A stretch of 5,308 nt of DNA from Syntrophomonas sp. UBA4807 (GTDB lineage: Bacteria; Bacillota; Syntrophomonadia; Syntrophomonadales; Syntrophomonadaceae), in the NCBI GenBank assembly GCA_002402575.1, contig DHGD01000002.1, forward strand, positions 20,851 through 26,158. Reading direction: 5' to 3'. This document shows positions 1 to 5,308 of this stretch, piece after piece; position 1 is the stretch's first letter; each line of letters opens with the position of its first letter. The notes below the pieces were generated by a model. That model saw only the letters and a program-made list of their open reading frames with translations. It did no database searches and was not told the origin of the DNA. The position numbers were made by a program, and so were the translations under genes.

Positions 1-1446
1 GGATTTGCAGAGCCTACCGAAATTCAGAGTAAGGCTATTCCCCACGCCTTAAAAAAGCAAGATCTGATTGTCAAAGCCAAGACAGGCAGCGGAAAAACCG
101 CCGTCTTTGGTGTTACCATGCTGCAGATGACCGAACCCGGGGTTGCGGAGCCGCAAGGACTTATCCTGACCCCTACCCGTGAACTGGCGGTTCAGGTTGA
201 TCGTGATATAAAACTGATGTCCAAGCACCTGCAGCATAAAACCACTGCCGTTTATGGTCAACATAACATGAATACCGAGGTCGAAGCTCTATCAAAAGGG
301 ATTACTATAGTCACCGGCACACCGGGCCGGGTATATGACCATATCCGCCAGGGCAATCTGGTAACCAAACGCATCCGCTTTCTGGTGCTGGATGAGGCTG
401 ACCGCATGCTGGATATGGGGTTTTTGGACCAGGTAGTGAGAATAATAAAAACCCTTCCCCGCGACCGGGTGACACTGTTGTTCTCAGCTACCATTCCCGC
501 CGAGGTTGGCCGGATTTGCCGCGACTTTATGAGAAATCCGGTCGCCATAGAGATAGAGTCACCCGTCAGCACCGTGGAAACCACCCAACAATTATATTAT
601 CGGGTAAACCACAATGAGAAAAATACCCAGTTGAACCGCATTCTGCTTATGGAGCGTCCCGATAGCTGCATGATTTTCTGCAACACCCGGGCCCGGGTAG
701 ATCAAGTACAGAAGTTTCTGGCAAGGAAAGGTTACGCCTCCATGGCCCTGCACGGTGATATACCACAAACCCGCCGCATGAAGACCATCGACAACTTCAA
801 ACGTGGCGGATTTCCGTTGTTGGTGGCAACCGACGTGGCGGCTAGAGGCATCCATGTGGATGAACTGAGCCTGGTTATCAATTATGATGTTCCCAATGAA
901 AAAGACAGTTATGTACACCGTATCGGGCGCACTGGCCGGGCGGGTCATTCCGGCAAGGCCATCTCCCTGGTAACCGGAGACGACATTATGAGTCTGTATG
1001 AGATTGAAGAACACATCGGAGTTATGATACCCGAAGCTGAGCTGCCCTCTGAAGCTGATCTGCGTGAACAACGGGCTGAGGCTGAAAAATGGAAACAGCA
1101 GCAGAATATCAGAATACCCCGTCCCCTTTCCGAAAACAGCGCTCAACCCAAAAAGCGCTCAGATGGGGATAAGAAAAGGACGCCACGCCATCGCAACAAG
1201 CGCAATGACAGGCCCGTTTCCCCAAAAGGCGATACCACCATACATCAAAATGCAGCTTCAACCGACCATTCCTGGTCTGAACGGCCGGAGCCAAAGGTCC
1301 CCAGACCGGCGTCCTCCGGCCCCGCTCCCAGAGCGGAGCAGGTGACAATTGAGCCCCAAACCCCTGCAGCAGAGCAGCAGCCGGGCAAGGTACCAGTTCT
1401 CAAGCGTTTGTTTAATCGTTTCTTCGGCAAGGACGGGAAAGAATAA
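1..1446 (+). CDS. DEAD-box ATP-dependent RNA helicase (CshA/DeaD-like), 5' end cut by window edge
   Basis: Cytoplasmic ATP-dependent RNA helicase that remodels RNA duplexes and RNA-protein complexes (family role: ribosome assembly, RNA decay, cold adaptation). The frame is open from base 1, so the gene begins outside the window and the ATG at 118 is internal. Numbering from base 1, 481 residues are visible. Motifs in order: Q motif (GFAEPTEIQ, 1-9), Walker A (AKTGSGKT, 26-33), PTRELA (58-63), TPGR (107-110), DEAD (131-134), SAT (162-164), MIFCNTR (224-230), ATDVAARG (276-283), HRIGRTGRAG (306-315). Both RecA lobes are therefore intact. From about 370 to the stop the protein is low-complexity, with a Lys/Arg cluster (384-404), a Pro/Ala-rich linker and an amphipathic basic end (LKRLFNRFFG, 467-476). 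Such basic tails are common RNA-binding extensions in this family. Only a short N-terminal piece should be missing. The family is certain; the exact paralogue (CshA, CshB, DeaD, RhlE) is not, so no symbol is given. Confidence 0.96.
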   Translation, partial: GFAEPTEIQSKAIPHALKKQDLIVKAKTGSGKTAVFGVTMLQMTEPGVAEPQGLILTPTRELAVQVDRDIKLMSKHLQHKTTAVYGQHNMNTEVEALSKGITIVTGTPGRVYDHIRQGNLVTKRIRFLVLDEADRMLDMGFLDQVVRIIKTLPRDRVTLLFSATIPAEVGRICRDFMRNPVAIEIESPVSTVETTQQLYYRVNHNEKNTQLNRILLMERPDSCMIFCNTRARVDQVQKFLARKGYASMALHGDIPQTRRMKTIDNFKRGGFPLLVATDVAARGIHVDELSLVINYDVPNEKDSYVHRIGRTGRAGHSGKAISLVTGDDIMSLYEIEEHIGVMIPEAELPSEADLREQRAEAEKWKQQQNIRIPRPLSENSAQPKKRSDGDKKRTPRHRNKRNDRPVSPKGDTTIHQNAASTDHSWSERPEPKVPRPASSGPAPRAEQVTIEPQTPAAEQQPGKVPVLKRLFNRFFGKDGKE

Positions 1447-1572
1447 ACCCCGGCTGGTTGACGGCAAAACCGCTCACCACGAATAAGTTCATGCTGCTGA
1501 AATTTCTGCTAAAGCCGTCGTACTTGAAACCACTAACATCAGAACAACTTGCGGTTTGGAGCTATACCCGAC

Positions 1573-1605
1573 GCAAGGGGGGAAGCGATTCGCTTCCCCC
1601 CTTGC
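1573..1605. terminator. Perfect 15-bp hairpin between convergent genes, probable terminator
   Basis: The arms GCAAGGGGGGAAGCG (1573-1587) and its exact reverse complement (1591-1605) are separated by the loop ATT. The hairpin starts 22 bases past the stop of the minus-strand oxidoreductase and 126 bases past the stop of the helicase. The convergent placement suits a bidirectional terminator, and the short distance favours the minus-strand gene as the main client. There is no run of T after the stem on either strand, so it is not a textbook Rho-independent terminator. It could instead be an RNA-stabilising stem or a member of a dispersed repeat family. Confidence 0.5.
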
Positions 1606-1612
1606 TGTCAGC

Positions 1613-1633
1613 AGCTTCACTTTAGCTTCACTT
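1613..1633. repeat. Tandem copy of AGCTTCACTT across the stop codon of the oxidoreductase gene
   Basis: AGCTTCACTT occurs at 1613-1622 and again at 1624-1633, an 11-base period. The second copy contains the minus-strand TGA stop (1628-1630). Just past it on the minus strand a TAA follows in the same frame (AAG TGA AGC TAA). It looks like a small slippage duplication with no evident function. Confidence 0.6.
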
Positions 1634-4600
1634 ATTGGCGGTTCGAATATAATCCAGCATCCGAGGCATGAAATACGGTATAATTTCACCCAGCATTCGG
1701 GGCATTAAGACCTCCATAGTCTTTGGCATCAAACTTGGCATCTGCTCTCTGAGGTAAACCGGCATCACAATGGCTTCTCCTACTTTTTCAAGCATTTTGG
1801 GCATTATCTTGGGCATCATCTCTGGCAATAACCTGGGAAAGAGGCTGGGCATCACACCCTTCATCATTGTTATCATCGGTTCTTTAAAGGCATCAGGGGC
1901 GTTGATGGCCATATACATCATGTTGCGGTACATGTCAGGCATGGCTTCTATCATATCGGGAATCATCTCCGCCATTAGGTCTGCCATACCCCAGGGGGTC
2001 ATCATGCGTATCATCTGCTCGAATACCCCCCATTTTTCATCAATCACCGGGTTGGAATCAGGAATATCTAATCCCAGCGATTCTGCGGCCAGTGTTGCCA
2101 AGTCTTTGACCTCAAGGGGCATTTGCCTTAAGTCACGAGAGCGCTTCAACTGCACCCGGCAGCAGGGGCAGGCAGTAATAACCGTATCTGCACCGACATC
2201 GAGGGCTTCCTGCAATCGCATCGCGCCCAGGTCTTCGGCCACATCAGGGTCAGCTACTAGGCTCAGAACCGCTCCGCAGCAATGGGCCTCATACTTGTTG
2301 AAACGCATCTCCCGGAAATTGCTGCCGGGAATGGCGTTTATCAACGTGCGCGGCCCTTCAAAGCGAACCCCGGCCCGGCCCATATGGCAGGGATCATGAT
2401 AAGTGGTGTGCCTGCCGATGTCGCCGGGCAGGGTGAACTGTCCGGAATCGATCTTTTCAGCCAGCACATCGGCGTAATGCATGGCATGGAAGGGGTATTC
2501 GATACCATTATCTTCCGCCCAGTGCCGGTAATAGATCTCCCACACCAGCCAGCAAGCCGGGCAGGTGGTTATTACCGTCGTGGCGCCGGTCTTTTTCATA
2601 TTCTCGATATTCTTAGCGGCGGTTTCGGCGAATACTTCCCAGCGCCCCGCAACCAGCATGGGAATGCCGCAGCATTGTTCTTCCTTGCCGATATAGGTAT
2701 ACTCCACTCCGGCGGCATTGAGAATGTGAGCCGCTGCCTGGGCTACGTCCTGTTCCACAAATGAGGAGGTGCAGCCTGGAAAGAAAGCATAATCGCCTTG
2801 TTCTTTTATAATCGGGCGGATATCGTCAGTTATCCATCCGTCCCGGTCGCGGGCATATCCGCCCCAGATGTTGCCCTGCTGGCGCATGGTGTTTGCCATG
2901 ATTTCAAACGGAGGGAAGGTCCGATAGCCCATCTGATCAACCAGCAAACCCCGCAGTTTCAGCCAGGATGATTCATTAGGCAGGTCCAACTGGCAGGTGC
3001 GGTTGCACATTTCGCAGGTTGTGCAGGCCAGAATATTATCAACCGCCTTTTGATTCCACTCTACTTCCCCGTCCATGAGCATTTTCAGGAAAGTCCATTT
3101 TCCCCGCGGCGATTGGGATTCCCATCCCCGTCCGTAATATTGATCGCAGTCATCCACACAATAACCGCACTGCGAACAGGCATAGGCGTACCAAGCCACG
3201 TCTCCGGGAATGCCACGGCGCTCGGCGAAAACCTCGCCTGCTTCTTTGCTGGTTGCCCAGTTGCCGAAAACCCTGACCAGAGGTTCAAAGGCGCTGGCAA
3301 TTTTGAGCCCGCTGGAGATCAGGCTGGAATCTAAAACTTTGCCTGGGTTCATGATGTCATTTTTATCAAATTGCCGCTTATACTGTTGCAAGCGCCGCAC
3401 CCGCTCCTGGCCAAGAATCTCGTTGGCAAAGCCGGTGAAATACAGTCCGGTGGCATAAGGCCTGCCTCCCCGGCGGCGCGCGGTCTGTAAAGCGGTCAGG
3501 GTGAGTCCATAGGCCAGATTGAAGTTGAAGCTGCGCTCATCATGGGGTATGAATCCCAACAAGACGAATTCCCTGCGATTGGTGGCAAAGCCTTCCAGGA
3601 TGAAGGGATGTTTGATGTCTTTTTCGGTGTCCTTTATTACAGCCGCCAGTTCGTTTACCGGCACCACTACCTCGCTGGGGATCAGCGAAGGCGCTATGCG
3701 TTTGGCCCGCATGGGCTCAAAGCGAGCCGACCACTCGTGGCTGGCGATTTCCTCGCTCAATTGTTCTCCGCCGAACTGCTGCGCCAATTCCATTACCTCG
3801 TTCTGCACCAGATCGCAGCGGTCAGCGGTACAAGATAAAATCGCGATATATTTTTCCGGGATGATAACCCGGTGCTCATGTTCAACCGGGCGACCGTGAT
3901 GCAAATGAGGAGGCAGCTGGTTTTTCATCCGGGCGGCTTCAGGGTTGATGAAGCTCACCGACCACAACATCACTTTGCGGTGATATAATCCTTCCATAAA
4001 ACCTGTCATGTGGTCGGCATCTGCGAAGGCGATGGCAGCAATATGCATGGGCTTGAGCGGTTTTACCCTCAATGTCACCTGGCTGATTAGACCGGTGATG
4101 CCATTGGCTTCGCTTACAAGCTCTAGGTCTTTGGCGGAGAACTCCTCTACAGCCCCATCCGGTCTAACCACTCGGGCGGACAACACATTATCGATGAAAT
4201 ACCCGAATTCATAACTCCCAATTCCAGCCCCGCCCTGGGCCAGCCAACCGCCGACTGTTGACGAAGGCGCACTGGTGGGATATAAGGCCAGGGTGAGACT
4301 CTTCTGATTGAGTTGATACTCCAATTCCTTCCACACTACCCCGGCTTCAACTGTAGCGGTACGATTCGCTGCGTCAATATGAATAATCCGGCGCATGCGG
4401 TTGAATTCTATCACCATACCGCCGTCTACCGGCAATACCCCCCCATAACCGGATGTGGCTTTGGCCCTGGGGGTAATCTTAATTCCGTGCTGGTTGGCCA
4501 GGCTGACCAGTTGAATCAGTTCTGCTTCCGAGATCGGTTGAACAATACAATCAGGAACCGGGTTGCCCAACAGTGGTTTTACCATGGCGGGGACGACCCC

Positions 4601-4699
4601 CATATCATGGGCATAAATTTTTCTTTCCAATTCATCGAAACTGACCCGTTTACCCCATGACGTGCCGAGCAGTTCTCTGAGTCGTTTGGCATTTGGCAT
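1628..4699 (-). CDS. FAD-binding oxidase fused to ferredoxin-like and two CCG (HdrD/GlcF-like) iron-sulfur domains, with Met/Pro-rich tail
   Basis: A 1023-residue predicted redox enzyme. Residues about 30-456 form a PCMH-type FAD-binding oxidase module of the GlcD/D-lactate dehydrogenase superfamily: pyrophosphate-loop region PRAKATSGYGG (77-87), a TSAPSSTVGG...GGAG stretch (142-159) and the closing NPGKVL (451-456). A dicluster ferredoxin-like module follows, with CxxCxxCxxxC at Cys508/511/514/518 and again at Cys559/562/565/569. Two CCG domains come next: Cys643, Cys676-677, Cys713/716 (C-x32-CC-x35-CxxC) and Cys771, Cys807-808, Cys844/847 (C-x35-CC-x35-CxxC), matching the ligand pattern of HdrB/HdrD-type non-cubane 4Fe-4S clusters. 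Residues 887-1023 are Met/Pro-rich. The inferred role is to oxidise an organic donor at FAD and pass electrons through the clusters to an unknown acceptor (quinone, thiol/disulfide or another carrier). GlcD and GlcF are normally separate proteins; here they are one chain. The EHGIG and HxGDGNxH signatures of 2-hydroxy-acid dehydrogenases are not seen, so the substrate is not assigned. No signal peptide or clear membrane helix is visible. The start at 4699 is chosen because AGGAGG lies six bases upstream; an in-frame ATG at 4747 has no such site. Confidence 0.93.
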   Translation of the reverse strand: MPNAKRLRELLGTSWGKRVSFDELERKIYAHDMGVVPAMVKPLLGNPVPDCIVQPISEAELIQLVSLANQHGIKITPRAKATSGYGGVLPVDGGMVIEFNRMRRIIHIDAANRTATVEAGVVWKELEYQLNQKSLTLALYPTSAPSSTVGGWLAQGGAGIGSYEFGYFIDNVLSARVVRPDGAVEEFSAKDLELVSEANGITGLISQVTLRVKPLKPMHIAAIAFADADHMTGFMEGLYHRKVMLWSVSFINPEAARMKNQLPPHLHHGRPVEHEHRVIIPEKYIAILSCTADRCDLVQNEVMELAQQFGGEQLSEEIASHEWSARFEPMRAKRIAPSLIPSEVVVPVNELAAVIKDTEKDIKHPFILEGFATNRREFVLLGFIPHDERSFNFNLAYGLTLTALQTARRRGGRPYATGLYFTGFANEILGQERVRRLQQYKRQFDKNDIMNPGKVLDSSLISSGLKIASAFEPLVRVFGNWATSKEAGEVFAERRGIPGDVAWYAYACSQCGYCVDDCDQYYGRGWESQSPRGKWTFLKMLMDGEVEWNQKAVDNILACTTCEMCNRTCQLDLPNESSWLKLRGLLVDQMGYRTFPPFEIMANTMRQQGNIWGGYARDRDGWITDDIRPIIKEQGDYAFFPGCTSSFVEQDVAQAAAHILNAAGVEYTYIGKEEQCCGIPMLVAGRWEVFAETAAKNIENMKKTGATTVITTCPACWLVWEIYYRHWAEDNGIEYPFHAMHYADVLAEKIDSGQFTLPGDIGRHTTYHDPCHMGRAGVRFEGPRTLINAIPGSNFREMRFNKYEAHCCGAVLSLVADPDVAEDLGAMRLQEALDVGADTVITACPCCRVQLKRSRDLRQMPLEVKDLATLAAESLGLDIPDSNPVIDEKWGVFEQMIRMMTPWGMADLMAEMIPDMIEAMPDMYRNMMYMAINAPDAFKEPMITMMKGVMPSLFPRLLPEMMPKIMPKMLEKVGEAIVMPVYLREQMPSLMPKTMEVLMPRMLGEIIPYFMPRMLDYIRTANK
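1664..1852 (-). repeat. Degenerate tetrapeptide (x-x-Met-Pro) repeat encoded in the tail of the oxidoreductase
   Basis: In the oxidoreductase (numbered from the start at 4699), prolines fall at 951, 955, 959, 963, 967, then in a second register at 980, 988, 992, 1000, 1008, 1012. All spacings within each run are multiples of four. The residue before each proline is hydrophobic, usually Met, and the residue after is mostly polar or charged (Ser, Arg, Lys, Glu). The blocks starting at Met950 and Met987 both open with MPSL and share MP at their positions 13-14, which suggests an old internal duplication. The DNA of the two blocks has diverged, so this is a protein-level repeat. I do not recognise it as a named domain. 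Confidence 0.7.
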
Positions 4700-4705
4700 T
4701 TTCTT

Positions 4706-4711
4706 CCTCCT
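4706..4711 (-). promoter_or_regulatory. Strong ribosome-binding site that fixes the oxidoreductase start
   Basis: The minus strand reads GAGAGGAGGAAGAAA directly before the ATG at 4699; AGGAGG is separated from the start codon by six bases. This is a near-perfect Shine-Dalgarno sequence. It decides for a 1023-residue product beginning MPNAKRLREL over the 1039-residue version starting at 4747, which has no purine-rich site in front of it. Confidence 0.88.
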
Positions 4712-4798
4712 CTCCCATGTGACCGAAAGTAATCCGACTAAGTACATACTAGCATAAGATCTGGCTGTTGTATACGGGGGAGGGGTATTTTGCGGAGA

Positions 4799-5290
4799 TC
4801 ATCTGTCCCGACTACAGACGAGGGTATCAGCCCATTTCAGAACTTTCTCAATCATATGTCCTGCCGCGGCCCCCAGAGCCATACCCAAGATCCCTCCAAA
4901 TATGGGACCCAAAGTGACTATGTAGATAATGCCCAGCGTCCCCCCCATGGCGCCTCCGATCAACGCCCCGCTGTATCGGCTGATTGCAACATAGTCGACC
5001 TGCGGCGGCAAATTTAGAATTTGTGCCTGATTATAGGCCTGCCACACAGAATAGACATAAACACAAGGATAGAAAAGCAGCCATTGATAGTCCACAATTT
5101 GAGAAGACAGTAGGAGCTGGCCCCGAAAGGAATACAAAATCGCTAGATTAAGGCTGGCTTTGACATTTATTATAATTTCCAAAACGACCAGAAGTAGCCC
5201 AATAATGTAATCCCGGTTGTACAGCTGCCCAAAACCGGGAATGCATATCGACCACAACAAAGCTACTACTGGTGAGCGGTTGATCTTCAT
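4799..5290 (-). CDS. Small multi-pass membrane protein, TM2-like N-terminus and glycine-rich C-terminal hydrophobic segment
   Basis: Predicted integral membrane protein of unknown function, 163 residues from the ATG at 5290. Hydrophobic stretches lie at about 8-22, 28-43, 69-84 and 107-146. The IPGFGQLYN motif (17-25) between the first two resembles the turn in TM2-type and related bacterial membrane proteins. The last stretch is rich in small residues (GALIGGAMGGTLG, 108-120, and GPIFGGILGMALGAAAG, 128-144), a glycine-zipper pattern suited to tight helix packing or oligomerisation. The start is uncertain: no clear Shine-Dalgarno precedes 5290, and the frame is open upstream to the right edge (KKDGWL before the Met), so the gene may extend beyond the window. 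It is co-directional with the oxidoreductase, 99 bases upstream of that start, so they may share a transcript. A role as membrane partner of the redox enzyme is only a guess from position. Confidence 0.75.
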   Translation of the reverse strand: MKINRSPVVALLWSICIPGFGQLYNRDYIIGLLLVVLEIIINVKASLNLAILYSFRGQLLLSSQIVDYQWLLFYPCVYVYSVWQAYNQAQILNLPPQVDYVAISRYSGALIGGAMGGTLGIIYIVTLGPIFGGILGMALGAAAGHMIEKVLKWADTLVCSRDR

Positions 5291-5308
5291 AAGCCAGCCA
5301 TCTTTCTT

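Noticed and set aside
592..1146. Minus-strand 184-codon open frame.
   Set aside because: It is antisense to the conserved second RecA lobe of the helicase, whose motifs are unmistakable; the predicted product shows no recognisable domain.
1460..1519. Inverted repeat GACGGC / GCCGTC just after the helicase stop.
   Set aside because: Only six base pairs with a spacer of about 48 bases and no T-tract; easily a chance match.
1770..2399. Plus-strand 209-codon open frame whose product begins like a hydrophobic, Ile-rich membrane protein.
   Set aside because: It is antisense to the Met-rich tail: repeated CAT (antisense of ATG) read in a shifted frame gives many Ile and Ser codons. It lies wholly inside the well-supported oxidoreductase gene.
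2282..2764. Plus-strand 160-codon open frame.
   Set aside because: It is antisense to the two CCG domains with full cysteine ligand sets; no own ribosome-binding site or domain is visible.
4700..4747. N-terminal extension of the oxidoreductase to the ATG at 4747 (16 extra residues).
   Set aside because: No Shine-Dalgarno precedes 4747, whereas AGGAGG sits six bases before the ATG at 4699. The extension would translate through that site.
4771..4787. G-rich GGGGGAGGGG stretch on the plus strand as a possible quadruplex.
   Set aside because: Only two G-runs are present; four would be needed for an intramolecular quadruplex.
4712..4798. Minus-strand promoter in the gap before the oxidoreductase (TATGCT or TAGTAT as -10 near 4745-4756).
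   Set aside because: No convincing -35 box at proper spacing could be found and the -10 matches are weak, so I do not annotate a promoter; the gap could equally be read through from the upstream gene.
1..5308. CRISPR array, tRNA, rRNA, insertion sequence or riboswitch.
   Set aside because: No direct-repeat array, cloverleaf, transposase motif or terminal inverted repeats were seen; nearly the whole window is protein-coding.

Overview
The window looks like a piece of an anaerobic, low-to-mid GC Gram-positive (Firmicutes/Clostridia-like, possibly syntrophic or sulfate-reducing relatives) chromosome. This rests on a strong AGGAGG ribosome-binding site, a DEAD-box helicase of the CshA/DeaD type, and a very large flavin/iron-sulfur oxidoreductase built from parts typical of strict anaerobes (heterodisulfide-reductase-like CCG domains). 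The lineage is an inference; no rRNA or marker gene is present.

Layout. From base 1 to 1446 on the plus strand lies a DEAD-box RNA helicase cut by the left edge; its reading frame is open from base 1 and already shows the Q motif and Walker A motif. A 181-base intergenic region (1447-1627) separates it from a convergent gene and holds a perfect 15-bp inverted repeat, probably a terminator for one or both genes. From 4699 down to 1628 on the minus strand is a 1023-residue fusion protein: a FAD-binding oxidase module (GlcD/D-lactate dehydrogenase superfamily), a two-cluster ferredoxin-like module, two complete CCG domains, and a methionine/proline-rich C-terminal tail. Upstream of it, after a 99-base gap (4700-4798), is a small minus-strand membrane protein (stop at 4799) whose frame stays open to the right edge.

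How the genes may work together. The fusion protein combines in one chain what glycolate oxidase (GlcD plus GlcF) and many HdrD-like enzymes keep on separate subunits: a flavin site to take electrons from an unknown substrate and four predicted iron-sulfur sites to pass them on. The usual Glu-His-Gly and His-x-Gly-Asp-Gly-Asn signatures of 2-hydroxy-acid dehydrogenases are not visible, so the substrate is open. The tail carries prolines in strict four-residue registry, mostly preceded by Met, which I do not recognise as a named domain and which is the most unusual element here. The upstream membrane protein is co-directional and could be co-transcribed, but nothing in the sequence proves a functional link. 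The helicase is convergent and probably unrelated to the redox gene.
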